A stretch of DNA of 64,000 nt from Mycobacterium sp. SMC-8 (GTDB taxonomy: Bacteria > Actinomycetota > Actinomycetes > Mycobacteriales > Mycobacteriaceae): positions 2,666,001-2,730,000 of the forward strand of contig NZ_CP079865.1 in assembly GCF_025263565.1 (NCBI RefSeq), written 5' to 3'. This document shows, in pieces, positions 17,690 to 33,308 of this stretch (positions are counted from its first letter, which is position 1; each line of letters starts with the position of its first letter). The notes under the pieces are model-generated. The model was not told the origin of the DNA. It searched no databases and saw only the letters and a program-made list of their open reading frames with translations. The position numbers and the translations under genes are program-made.

Positions 17690-18295
17690 GTGACTGCCAT
17701 CGCGGCGACGGTCGGAGCGCACACCGTCACCGTCGCCGACATCGACGCGCGCGAACAGGCCCTGCGCGCCGGACCCCGGCAGTACGCGCTGCCGCGGCCC
17801 GGCACCGCCGAAGCGAGGCAACTGCGCCGCTGGCTCACCCAGGTGCTCGTCGCCGAACGAGTCGTGGCGGCCGCGTCGGCCGGACTCGATGCGGCGGCCG
17901 TGCCCACCGAGGACGAGTTGCTGCCCGACACCGTCGCCCGCCTGGAGATCGGCAGCGTCGCCGCGGCCACCCTGGCCGACCCCGCTGCCCGCGCGGTGTA
18001 CGTCGCGGTCACTTCCGACGTGACCGTCACCGACGAGGCCGTCGCCGCCTATCACGCCCGAAATCCCCTGCGGTTCAGCCACACCCAGCCAGCCGGGGGT
18101 GGCTGGCGCCGTCCGTCCACCGCGGCGGCACTCGGCGATGTGCGCGCGGAGATCGCCACGCACCTGCTGGCCGCTGCCCGGCGGCGGGCCTATCGCAGGT
18201 GGCTCGATTCCCGTTGTGCCGAAATGGTCACGCTCTACGAGGGATATGAGCACCCCGGGGATCCCCGGCAGCCCGACAACACCCATAGGCATTGA
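17690..18295 (+). CDS. Rv0649-type protein, SurA/PpiC-like helical protein
   Basis: 201 residues from GTG 17690; the start overlaps the TGA of the repaired mannosidase frame. Its M. tuberculosis positional counterpart is labelled FabD2, a malonyltransferase, but no GHSxG active site or acyltransferase sequence is present. The order of elements is instead that of a parvulin-type chaperone without its rotamase domain: TVADIDAREQAL, then RRWLTQVLVAERVV, TDEAVAAYHARNPLRF, and a C-terminal RAEIATHLLAAARRRAYRRWLDSR helix. A histidine-bearing tail (GYEHPGDPRQPDNTHRH) closes it. It overlaps the ROK gene start, so it is part of a mannosidase-kinase unit. True role unknown. Confidence 0.75.
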   Translation: MTAIAATVGAHTVTVADIDAREQALRAGPRQYALPRPGTAEARQLRRWLTQVLVAERVVAAASAGLDAAAVPTEDELLPDTVARLEIGSVAAATLADPAARAVYVAVTSDVTVTDEAVAAYHARNPLRFSHTQPAGGGWRRPSTAAALGDVRAEIATHLLAAARRRAYRRWLDSRCAEMVTLYEGYEHPGDPRQPDNTHRH

Positions 18296-19218
18296 TGTCC
18301 GATCTCACCCTCGCGCTCGACATCGGCGGCACCAAGATCGCCGCCGGTGTCGTTGCCGCCGACGGCACCCTGGTCCACCGCGCCCAGCGGCCCACCCCCG
18401 ACGGCGACGCCGAAACCGTGTGGGCCGTCGTCGCGTCACTGCTCACCGAGACCGTGGACGCCGCACCCGGCCCGGTGTCGGCGGTCGGCGTCGGGTCCGC
18501 CGGACCCATCGACGTCCCGGCCGGAACCGTCAGCCCCATCAACATCCCCGAATGGCTGCGGTTCCCGATCGTCGAGCGCGTCGCCGAGCTCACCCGGTTG
18601 CCGGTCACGCTCGGCGGGGACGGGTTGTGTATGACGCTGGGCGAATGGTGGAGGGGCGCCGGGCGGGACGCCCGGTTCCTGCTGGGGATGGTGGTGTCGA
18701 CCGGGATCGGCGGCGGGCTGGTGCTCGACGGCGCCCCCTATCGCGGCCGCAGCGGCAACGCCGGACATGTCGGGCACGTCGTCGTCGAACCCGGCGGTGC
18801 GCCGTGTGCGTGTGGCGGCCGCGGCTGCGTCGAGACCGTTGCGTCGGGTCCACACCTGGCCGCGTGGGCCCGGGAGAACGGATGGGCGGGCGGAACCGAT
18901 GCCCGAGCGCTGGCCGACGCGGCCGGCCGCGGGGATCCGGTGGCACTGCGCGCGTTCGGACGCGGCGCGGACGCCCTGGCGCGGATGATCGTGTCGGTGG
19001 GCGCGGTGTGCGACCTCGATCTGGTGGTCGTCGGCGGCGGGGTCGCCAAGGCCGGCGCGCTGTTGTTCGACCCGCTGCGCGCGGCGGTGGCCGGCTACGC
19101 CGGCTTGGACTTCTTGCACGGTCTGCAGGTCGTGCCCGCCGCGCTCGGCGGCGACGCCGGCCTGGTGGGGGCCGCCGCACTGGCGCGGCACAGCGCGCGA
19201 TCACACCGTTTTGGCTGA
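18295..19218 (+). CDS. ROK-family sugar kinase
   Basis: 307 residues from the ATG at 18295, whose A is the last base of the preceding TGA; a TTG one codon earlier is possible. The N-terminal ATP site reads LALDIGGTKIAAGV. A central VVSTGIGGGLVLDG and sugar-binding GNAGHVGHVVV follow. The ROK zinc motif CACGGRGCVE is intact. There is no N-terminal helix-turn-helix, so it is a kinase rather than a ROK repressor. Linkage to GH38 mannosidase suggests phosphorylation of mannose or glucose released from glycans; the sugar is an inference. It corresponds to Rv0650. Confidence 0.9.
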   Translation: MSDLTLALDIGGTKIAAGVVAADGTLVHRAQRPTPDGDAETVWAVVASLLTETVDAAPGPVSAVGVGSAGPIDVPAGTVSPINIPEWLRFPIVERVAELTRLPVTLGGDGLCMTLGEWWRGAGRDARFLLGMVVSTGIGGGLVLDGAPYRGRSGNAGHVGHVVVEPGGAPCACGGRGCVETVASGPHLAAWARENGWAGGTDARALADAAGRGDPVALRAFGRGADALARMIVSVGAVCDLDLVVVGGGVAKAGALLFDPLRAAVAGYAGLDFLHGLQVVPAALGGDAGLVGAAALARHSARSHRFG

Positions 19219-19240
19219 TCGTGGTACGGCACGCTATCCT
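19211..19240 (+). promoter_or_regulatory. Probable promoter of rplJ-rplL
   Basis: A TTGGCT (19211-19216) and TATCCT (19235-19240) pair with an 18-base spacer fits a housekeeping sigma promoter. It starts inside the last codons of the ROK gene and lies about 230 bases before rplJ, the length expected for the L10 leader. Confidence 0.5.
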
Positions 19241-19244
19241 GGCT

Positions 19245-19472
19245 CGGTTCCACCGAAGACCGTCGGTCACCGATGAGCGCTTGCTTCGAGTGCTCAAGTA
19301 TCGGTTGAAGGTCCCGGGTTCACCCGGGCGGCCCACGCAGGAGGACGAGGCCGGCACGTTCTGACGTGCTTCTGTATGCGCCCCGACCTGTCTGCGTCGG
19401 GGCGCTTGTGTTTTCCCGGACCCTCGTGATCTGCCGGTTGGTGGACGTCCCAACCATCACGAGGAGGCAAGC
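19245..19472 (+). ncRNA. Ribosomal protein L10 leader (autoregulatory 5' UTR)
   Basis: The gap before rplJ is about 230 bases without a gene, and holds paired segments such as GGTTCACCCGGGCGGCCC and the attenuator-like hairpin at 19378-19405. In many bacteria L10 or the L10-L7/L12 complex binds such a leader to repress its operon, and actinobacterial L10 leaders are described. I could not fold it formally; boundaries are approximate. Confidence 0.6.
19378..19414 (+). terminator. Hairpin with T-rich tail in the L10 leader
   Basis: GCGCCCCGAC (19378-19387) pairs with GTCGGGGCGC (19396-19405) and is followed by TTGTGTTTT. It lies 68 bases before the rplJ start, so it could attenuate transcription into rplJ-rplL or stop read-through. 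Confidence 0.65.
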
Positions 19473-20012
19473 ATGGCCAAGGCTGACAAGGCCACCGCGG
19501 TCGCCGACATCGCCGAGAAGTTCAAGGAGGCGACGGCCACCGTCGTCACCGAATATCGCGGCCTGACGGTGTCCAACCTTGCCGAGCTGCGTAGGTCGCT
19601 GGGTTCGTCGGCGACCTACACCGTCGCCAAGAACACCTTGGTGAAGCGTGCCGCGGCAGAGGCCGGCATCGAGGGGCTCGACGAGCTCTTCACCGGCCCG
19701 ACCGCGATCGCGTTCATCGAAGGTGAGCCGGTTGACGCCGCCAAGGCGCTCAAGAAGTTCGCCAAGGACAACAAGGCGCTGGTCGTCAAGGGCGGCTACA
19801 TGGACGGTCGCGCGCTGTCCGTCTCCGAGGTCGAGAAGATCGCCGACCTGGAGTCGCGCGAGGTGCTGCTGTCCAAGCTGGCCGGCGCGATGAAGGCGAA
19901 GCAGTCCCAGGCCGCGGCGCTGTTCGTGGCGCCTGCGTCCCAGGTCGCTCGCCTGGCCGCAGCTCTGCAGGAAAAGAAGGCCGCAGGGGATTCAGCAGAA
20001 TCCGCTGCTTGA
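19473..20012 (+). CDS. rplJ: 50S ribosomal protein L10
   Basis: 179 residues, the usual size. The sequence [35 protein letters not shown] and [14 protein letters not shown] is typical, with a C-terminal helical extension ending in an Ala-rich tail that anchors L7/L12 dimers. GAGGAGG lies just upstream of the ATG. Expected to feed back on its own leader. It is followed by rplL after 40 bases. Confidence 0.98.
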   Translation: MAKADKATAVADIAEKFKEATATVVTEYRGLTVSNLAELRRSLGSSATYTVAKNTLVKRAAAEAGIEGLDELFTGPTAIAFIEGEPVDAAKALKKFAKDNKALVVKGGYMDGRALSVSEVEKIADLESREVLLSKLAGAMKAKQSQAAALFVAPASQVARLAAALQEKKAAGDSAESAA

Positions 20013-20052
20013 TACCAAGACCACCCACAGAAGTAACTAGGAAGGACCAATC

Positions 20053-20445
20053 ATGGCCAAGCTGTCCACCGACGAATTGCTCGACGCGTTCAAGGAAATG
20101 ACCCTGCTGGAGCTCTCTGAGTTCGTGAAGCAGTTCGAGGAGACCTTCGACGTCACCGCTGCGGCTCCGGTCGCCGTCGCCGCTGCCGGCCCCGCCGCCG
20201 GTGGTGCCCCCGCCGAGGCCGCCGAGGAGCAGTCGGAGTTCGACGTCATCCTCGAAGGTGCCGGCGACAAGAAGATCGGCGTCATCAAGGTCGTTCGCGA
20301 GATCGTCTCCGGCCTGGGTCTCAAGGAAGCCAAGGACCTCGTCGACAGCGCCCCCAAGCCGCTGCTGGAGAAGGTCAACAAGGAGGCCGCCGAGGACGCC
20401 AAGGCCAAGCTCGAGGCTGCCGGCGCGTCGGTCACCGTCAAGTAG
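20053..20445 (+). CDS. rplL: 50S ribosomal protein L7/L12
   Basis: 130 residues. An N-terminal dimerisation part ([24 protein letters not shown]), an Ala/Pro hinge ([15 protein letters not shown]), and the C-terminal factor-binding domain with [21 protein letters not shown] are all visible. L7/L12 dimers on L10 recruit translation GTPases such as the EF-G and EF-Tu encoded later in this window. The AGGAAGG before the ATG is a good ribosome binding site. A strong terminator follows. Confidence 0.98.
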   Translation: MAKLSTDELLDAFKEMTLLELSEFVKQFEETFDVTAAAPVAVAAAGPAAGGAPAEAAEEQSEFDVILEGAGDKKIGVIKVVREIVSGLGLKEAKDLVDSAPKPLLEKVNKEAAEDAKAKLEAAGASVTVK

Positions 20446-20463
20446 TTCGCCGCAATCGCGAAG

Positions 20464-20504
20464 CTGTGGGGCCGGTCTGGCAAACAGACCGGCCCCACAG
20501 TTGT
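20464..20504 (+). terminator. Terminator after rplL
   Basis: Sixteen-base perfect stem CTGTGGGGCCGGTCTG (20464-20479) with CAGACCGGCCCCACAG (20485-20500), loop GCAAA, then TTGT. It ends the rplJ-rplL transcript. Confidence 0.88.
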
Positions 20505-20578
20505 CTGATCGGAAAGCGGGCAGGCGGTCTCGGCGGACCGAGTGTTGCCGCGCAAGCGCGTAGGTTACAGTGACTCAA

Positions 20579-20602
20579 GCCACAGGTGTGAAATTCTGTG
20601 GC
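20579..20602. promoter_or_regulatory. Inverted repeat upstream of mkl
   Basis: GCCACAG (20579-20585), a ten-base spacer, and CTGTGGC (20596-20602) lie 30-55 bases before the mkl start, downstream of a TTACAGT that could be a -10. Could be a regulator site or a 5' UTR hairpin. Confidence 0.4.
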
Positions 20603-20633
20603 GACATGTTCGGCTTTGGTGGAAGGAATTCGC

Positions 20634-21707
20634 GTGGGCATTGGCATTCAGATTGAGGGGCTGACCAAGTCCTTCGGAGCCCAGCGAATTTGGGAAGATG
20701 TCACCTTCGACCTGCCCGCCGGTGAGGTCAGCGTGCTGCTGGGCCCGTCCGGTACCGGTAAGTCGGTGTTTCTGAAGTCGCTGATCGGCCTGCTGCGCCC
20801 CGAGCGCGGCAAGATCATCGTCGACGGCACCAACATCATCGAGTGCTCGGCCAAGGAGCTCTACGAGATCCGCACGCTGTTCGGCGTCATGTTCCAGGAC
20901 GGCGCGCTGTTCGGCTCGATGAGCCTCTACGACAACACCGCGTTCCCTCTTCGTGAGCACACGAAGAAGAAGGAAAGCGAGATCCGCAAGATCGTCATGG
21001 AGAAGCTGGACCTGGTCGGTCTGGGAGGTGACGAGAACAAGTTCCCCGGTGAGATCTCCGGTGGTATGCGCAAGCGTGCCGGCCTGGCCCGTTCGCTGGT
21101 GCTCGACCCGCAGATCATCCTCTGTGACGAGCCGGACTCGGGCCTGGACCCGGTGCGTACCGCGTATCTGTCCCAGCTGCTGATCGACATCAACGCCCAG
21201 ATCGACTGCACGATTCTGATCGTCACGCACAACATCAACATCGCGCGCACGGTGCCCGACAACATGGGCATGCTGTTCCGCAAGAAGCTGGTGATGTTCG
21301 GGCCTCGCGAGGTGCTGCTGACCAGCGATGAACCGGTGGTCAAGCAGTTCCTCAACGGCCGTCGTATCGGCCCGATCGGTATGTCGGAGGAGAAGGACGA
21401 GTCGACGATGGCCGAAGAGCAGGCCATGATCGACGCCGGTCACCACGACGGTGGTGTCGAGGAGATCGAAGGGGTGCCGCCGCAGGTCCAGGCCACCCCG
21501 GGCATGCCGGAGCGCCAGGCCGTGGGCCGTCGCCAGGCCCGCGTGCGCGAGATCATGCACACCCTGCCGCCGGCCGCGCAGGCCGCGATCCGCGACGACC
21601 TCGAAGGCACACACCAGTACCCCACCCACGAGTTCGCTGGGGAACCGGCACACCGCCACGACGACGACGCTCCGACCGGCCGTATCCCGGTCGCCGGCGA
21701 GCGCTGA
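20634..21707 (+). CDS. mkl: Mce transporter ATPase Mkl/MceG
   Basis: 357 residues from GTG 20634, eight bases after GGAAGGA. Walker A is GPSGTGKS (about residue 39), the ABC signature is ISGGMRKRAGLARSLV, and Walker B is IILCDEPDSGLDPV with the switch His in THNINIA. The tail after residue 245 (EEKDESTMAEEQAMIDAGHH and a helical ARVREIMHTLPPAAQAAI) is the mycobacterial MceG extension. MceG powers Mce lipid/sterol importers encoded elsewhere. It follows the L10 operon as in M. tuberculosis (Rv0655). The gene appears monocistronic, with its own terminator. Confidence 0.95.
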   Translation: MGIGIQIEGLTKSFGAQRIWEDVTFDLPAGEVSVLLGPSGTGKSVFLKSLIGLLRPERGKIIVDGTNIIECSAKELYEIRTLFGVMFQDGALFGSMSLYDNTAFPLREHTKKKESEIRKIVMEKLDLVGLGGDENKFPGEISGGMRKRAGLARSLVLDPQIILCDEPDSGLDPVRTAYLSQLLIDINAQIDCTILIVTHNINIARTVPDNMGMLFRKKLVMFGPREVLLTSDEPVVKQFLNGRRIGPIGMSEEKDESTMAEEQAMIDAGHHDGGVEEIEGVPPQVQATPGMPERQAVGRRQARVREIMHTLPPAAQAAIRDDLEGTHQYPTHEFAGEPAHRHDDDAPTGRIPVAGER

Positions 21708-21757
21708 TCGCCGTCCTTAGGTAAGTCCCTGCGCCCGGCGTCTGCTGGGCTGCGCTG

Positions 21758-21792
21758 ACGCGCGCGTCCCTGTGGCGCGCGCGTCTTTTTTT
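21758..21792 (+). terminator. Terminator after mkl
   Basis: Stem GACGCGCGCG (21758-21767) with CGCGCGCGTC (21776-21785), followed by a run of seven Ts. Textbook intrinsic terminator form, unusually T-rich for this genome. Confidence 0.9.
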
Positions 21793-21960
21793 GTGTCCGT
21801 CTAGCGCGTTGTCGCGCCATTGCCCGACGCCGGCGTTGCTGATTCTGTGTCGATGGAATCGAAATCCGCATCGGACCTGCTCCAGGAGTAGGTGCAGTCG
21901 GCTTCAGCAGCGCGTAGAACACTGGTTTCAACCGACATGAGCATCAGCGTCAATTTCCTC

Positions 21961-21988
21961 TTGAAAATTTAAGCCGCTTGCCTATACA
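21961..21988 (+). promoter_or_regulatory. Probable promoter of the first exported hydrolase
   Basis: TTGAAA (21961-21966) and TATACA (21983-21988) separated by 16 bases lie 44 bases before the start codon. AT-rich surroundings (CTTGAAAATTTAAG) stand out from the GC-rich background. Confidence 0.55.
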
Positions 21989-22031
21989 GTTTGCCAGAAT
22001 CGCATGTCGGCGCACGAAACCCGGGAGAGAG

Positions 22032-23699
22032 ATGGTCGACCGCTATCGAGTGTGGCTGGGAGCAGGCGTCCTCGCAGGCGGGGTTTCGGCGGCGATGCTG
22101 GCCGGGGCCGGCGTCGCGGCCGCCGATGACGGCGCCCCGTCCGCGGGCGGCAGTCAGGCCTCGACCGGGGCCGACGACAACGACAACGCTGCGCCGAACG
22201 CGGGCCCGTCCGAGGACGGCGAGACCCAGACCGAAGGCGGCGAAGAGACCGAAGGCGACGAGACCGAGGACGACGACGAGACCGAGGACGACGACGAGAC
22301 CGAGGACGACGACGAGTCCAGCGACGACGACCAGGGCGGCGACTACGGGAAAGACGCCCCCGCCGGGGAGTTCCCCAAGCCCGACGATGCGATCCCGGCG
22401 ACCGACCCCTCCGCCGAACCCGAACCCGAGCCCGCGACCGAGGCAAAGGCCGAGGCCGAGCCTGTCGCCATAGAACCGGTGCCGGCCGCAGAATTGGCGC
22501 CCGATGTGGTGGAGTCCGCGCCCGAGGCGCCGTCGACGCTGGTGGAGTCCATCGAGACCGACCTCGCGGCGCCCGAAGGCGCCGCGGTCATGCGGGTCGC
22601 CGCCACCGGGTCGCCGTGGACCGGCGCCTCGGCGTTCAACCTCTTCGACGTCGTCGAGGACCTCAGCACGATGTTCTACAACTGGTACACCGGCACGATG
22701 CAGTTCCTGGCCGGGCCGCCACGTGCACCGTTCGGGAGCCGGGTCCGGGTGGAGCGGTCTTCGCTGACGCTGGCCAACGGCGTCGTGGTCTCCGCCGACT
22801 GGTACTTCCCGCCCGGTAAGACCGAGCCGAAAGGCCTGATCTACCTGCAGCACGGCATGCTCGCGAGTGCTGCGTTCTACAGCGCCACCGCGGCGTATCT
22901 CGCCGAGAAGACCAACAGCATCGTGGTCGCGCCGACGCTGACCTGGAACGTCTTCGACACCGACGACTACCCGTTGATGTTGCCGAGCACGCACCGCGTC
23001 GTCGCCGACCTGTTCACCGGTGACCGCGCCGCGCTCACTGCCAGCGCGCGCGAGGCCGGTTTTCACGGCGTGCTGCCGACCAGGCTGGTGCTGGCCGGCC
23101 ACTCTGCCGGCGGTGGCCTGGCCGTCGGTGCGGCGCGATACCTGGTCGAGCGCGGTGGAGCCGACGCTCTCGCGGGGGTCGTAATGCTCGACGGTGCGGG
23201 CCTGGTCGGCGTGTTGAGCGCCGACCTGGCGAAGATCCCGCGATCGATTCCGGTGTACAACCTCGCCGCCGTCCCCGATTCGTGGAACAACCGCGGGCAT
23301 GCGAGCGCACGCCTGCAGCAGGCCCGGCCCGACATGTTCACCGGCGTGCTCGTGCAGGGCGGGCACCACTCCGACTCGATGCAGAGCGCCAGCGGGATCG
23401 TGCAGTTCATGGCCTATCTCGCGACCGGTTTCTCGTCACCGTGGAACGTGGAGGCCAACGAGATCCTGACCGCCGGCTGGATCAACGACATGCTTGACGG
23501 CACCTACACCGAACGGCTGTACCGGTCGTCGGTGTCACCGGTCAGCCTGGTCACCGGATCCTGGTTCGCGCCGCCGTCGAGCGTGCAGCTCAACGGCCCA
23601 ACCCCGTATGCGGCAGCCGCGATGGACGTGTGCCCGGTGGCTCCGGTCGTGGCCGTGTGCACGGATCCACTGCCGCGCCGCGATCCCGTCCGGGTGTGA
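22032..23699 (+). CDS. Exported alpha/beta hydrolase with acidic repeat linker, copy 1
   Basis: 555 residues from ATG 22032 (GGGAGAGAG upstream). Residues 1-33 form a signal peptide ending in GVAAADD. About 130 residues of low-complexity Asp/Glu/Pro sequence follow, including an 18-base tandem repeat coding ETEDDD. The hydrolase domain begins near residue 225, with the oxyanion YLQHGMLAS and the nucleophile elbow LAGHSAGGG (Ser358), and a late HHSDSM histidine. The likely role is an esterase at the cell surface, the linker spacing the enzyme from the wall; the substrate is unknown. The downstream gene is a paralogue with a near-identical leader and layout. Confidence 0.8.
   Translation: MVDRYRVWLGAGVLAGGVSAAMLAGAGVAAADDGAPSAGGSQASTGADDNDNAAPNAGPSEDGETQTEGGEETEGDETEDDDETEDDDETEDDDESSDDDQGGDYGKDAPAGEFPKPDDAIPATDPSAEPEPEPATEAKAEAEPVAIEPVPAAELAPDVVESAPEAPSTLVESIETDLAAPEGAAVMRVAATGSPWTGASAFNLFDVVEDLSTMFYNWYTGTMQFLAGPPRAPFGSRVRVERSSLTLANGVVVSADWYFPPGKTEPKGLIYLQHGMLASAAFYSATAAYLAEKTNSIVVAPTLTWNVFDTDDYPLMLPSTHRVVADLFTGDRAALTASAREAGFHGVLPTRLVLAGHSAGGGLAVGAARYLVERGGADALAGVVMLDGAGLVGVLSADLAKIPRSIPVYNLAAVPDSWNNRGHASARLQQARPDMFTGVLVQGGHHSDSMQSASGIVQFMAYLATGFSSPWNVEANEILTAGWINDMLDGTYTERLYRSSVSPVSLVTGSWFAPPSSVQLNGPTPYAAAAMDVCPVAPVVAVCTDPLPRRDPVRV
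22262..22315 (+). repeat. 18-base tandem repeat in hydrolase copy 1
   Basis: Three direct copies of an 18-base unit of the form GACCGAGGACGACGACGA encode (T)EDDDE repeats. It lies in the disordered acidic linker. Confidence 0.8.
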
Positions 23700-23769
23700 T
23701 TTAGGCAAACCACGTCGGGGCCCCGGCCACCGCGATACGTTTCTGCCCGATCGGACGAAGGGGTCAGCG

Positions 23770-25410
23770 ATGGGCGACCGGCTGTCGGTGTTGGTGGGTG
23801 CCGGCGTGATCACCGCCGGGGTGTCGGCGGCATTGCTGGCCGGCGCCGGCGTGGCGGCCGCGGAGTCCGAAACGGCCGACGCGACGGCCACGTCGGAGTC
23901 CTCGCAGGCAGAACCGAGTGCGCCCACCGACACCGACGAGGACAAGAGCGCCGACGAAGCCGAAGAACCCGCGGAGGTCGAAGAACCCGCGGAGGTCGAA
24001 GAACGCGCGGAGGCCGAAGAACGCGCGGAGGTCGAAGAACCCGCGGAGGCCGAAGAACCCGACGAGGTCGCCCCCGAGGAACCAGCCGAGGAACCCACAC
24101 AGCGGCGGACCGACGTGATCGCTGCTTCCGAACGCCGCGATGACATTGCGGTGGCCGCGCCCGCTCGGGAGGCCGGCCAGACGACGCTGGCCTCGTTCAC
24201 CGCGACTCGACCCGAAGTGGCCGCGGAGTCCACGGCCGCGGCCCCGAAACAAGAGACACTGCTCAGCGCCCTGGGCGCCGTCGTGTTCAACATCTATACC
24301 TTCGCCGTCCGCGTCCTCGGCGGTCCGCCGCTGCTGCCGTGGGGTAGCACCGTCACCGTCCGCAGCTCGTCGCTGACGATCGACTGCGGGGACGGCTACG
24401 AGGTTCCGGCCGACTGGTACGTGCCCGCAGGTACGCCGCCGACGCGCCTCATCCATCTGCAGCACGGCTTCCTCGCGTCGGGCGCGTTCTACAGCCACAC
24501 CGCGGCCCGGCTGGCCGAGGCCACCCACAGCATCGTCGTCGCCACGTCGCTGACGTCGAACTTCCTGGCCTGTGACGGCTGCTGGGTCGGGGGATCGCCG
24601 ATGCACAAGGCGGTGGCCGGCCTGTTCACCGACGGCAACACCGCGCTGGCGCAGAGCGCGCTGGCCGCCGGCTACAGCAGCACACTGCTCGATGGCGTGC
24701 GCAAGGTCGCGCTGGTGGGCCACTCCGCCGGCGGCGGGCTCGCAGCCGGCGCCGCGGGATACATGAGCCAGAACGCGACGTTCACCAAGCTCGCCGGCGT
24801 GGTCATGCTCGACGGTGTCGGCTTCGGCGACGTCACGCCGCGCGCCCTGGCCAAGCTGCCCGCCGACTTTCCCATCTACAACCTCGGGGCGAAGTCCTAC
24901 TACTGGAACCTGTCCGGGGCGACCAACACCGCGCTGGAGCAGTGGCGGCCAGGCGGCTTCAACGGCGTCAAGCTCGCACACGGATCCCACGGTGACACGA
25001 TGACCGGCGGCAACCTGCTGATCCAGGCGTCGATGAACCTGATCACCGGATGGCCGAGGCCGGCCAACGTCAGGGCCGCCGAGATGATCAGCGCCGGGTG
25101 GCTCACCGACATGTTCGCCGGGGCGCCGTCGCCGTCGTCGGGCTACTACGGCGCTCCCGGTGACACCCTGACGATCCACACCAGCCGGGGCGCGGCGACC
25201 GCGTACGTGCTTCCCGGACCGGCCGAGCGTCAGACCTTTCTCGACTGGCTGTTCAGCTACGGTGCGACGATCTTGTTCGGGATCGACTTCGCCACCTGCG
25301 CGGTCGACCCGGACGAAGTCTTCACAGAAAACTCCACAAACACCGCGTCATCTCTTGACGGAAGGGCGAAACCGCGCCAATCTATTGGCCAGCAATGTGT
25401 GCATGGATGA
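23770..25410 (+). CDS. Exported alpha/beta hydrolase with Glu-Pro repeat linker, copy 2
   Basis: 546 residues from ATG 23770. The leader (MGDRLSVLVGAGVITAGVSA, cleavage near VAAAES) is clearly related to that of the upstream gene. A Glu/Pro/Ala linker built of six-residue units such as EEPAEV follows. The catalytic domain has HLQHGFLASGAFYS and LVGHSAGGGLA (Ser319). The two hydrolases lie 70 bases apart on the same strand and share order and motifs but have unrelated linkers, so they are tandem duplicates whose linkers have diverged by repeat expansion. A short in-frame region at the C-terminus (SLDGRAKPRQSIGQ) looks non-conserved. Confidence 0.8.
   Translation: MGDRLSVLVGAGVITAGVSAALLAGAGVAAAESETADATATSESSQAEPSAPTDTDEDKSADEAEEPAEVEEPAEVEERAEAEERAEVEEPAEAEEPDEVAPEEPAEEPTQRRTDVIAASERRDDIAVAAPAREAGQTTLASFTATRPEVAAESTAAAPKQETLLSALGAVVFNIYTFAVRVLGGPPLLPWGSTVTVRSSSLTIDCGDGYEVPADWYVPAGTPPTRLIHLQHGFLASGAFYSHTAARLAEATHSIVVATSLTSNFLACDGCWVGGSPMHKAVAGLFTDGNTALAQSALAAGYSSTLLDGVRKVALVGHSAGGGLAAGAAGYMSQNATFTKLAGVVMLDGVGFGDVTPRALAKLPADFPIYNLGAKSYYWNLSGATNTALEQWRPGGFNGVKLAHGSHGDTMTGGNLLIQASMNLITGWPRPANVRAAEMISAGWLTDMFAGAPSPSSGYYGAPGDTLTIHTSRGAATAYVLPGPAERQTFLDWLFSYGATILFGIDFATCAVDPDEVFTENSTNTASSLDGRAKPRQSIGQQCVHG
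23962..24069 (+). repeat. Six tandem 18-base repeats in hydrolase copy 2
   Basis: Six consecutive copies of an 18-base unit close to GAAGAACCCGCGGAGGTC (single-base variants among them) encode EEPAEV/EERAEA. Array length is a multiple of three, so copy-number change keeps the frame. Confidence 0.88.
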
Positions 25411-33215
<7,805 letters not shown>

Positions 33216-33226
33216 GTCGACGAAAG

Positions 33227-33257
33227 AGCCCTCACCCCGCCGGGGTGGGGGCTTTTT
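33227..33257 (+). terminator. Terminator after rpoC
   Basis: A stem AGCCCTCACCCCG (33227-33239) pairing with CGGGGTGGGGGCT (33241-33253, one G-T wobble) and then TTTTTCG. Confidence 0.82.
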
Positions 33258-33308
33258 CGTGCGCGGGCACGGTAGGTGTGACCGGGCTGCGGCGAGTAAT
33301 CTCCCGGA

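Larger units (their letters stand above)
21708..22031. other. Intergenic stretch after mkl
   Basis: About 320 bases holding the mkl terminator near its start and a strong promoter-like pair near its end. No gene-like sequence was found between them. Confidence 0.6.

Noticed and set aside
18099..19364. Arg/Pro-rich plus-strand frame over the ROK kinase gene
   Set aside because: Frame-shifted shadow of the ROK kinase and L10 leader.
23962..24069. 18-base direct repeats as a possible CRISPR array
   Set aside because: No unique spacers; they are contiguous, in frame and encode an acidic linker.
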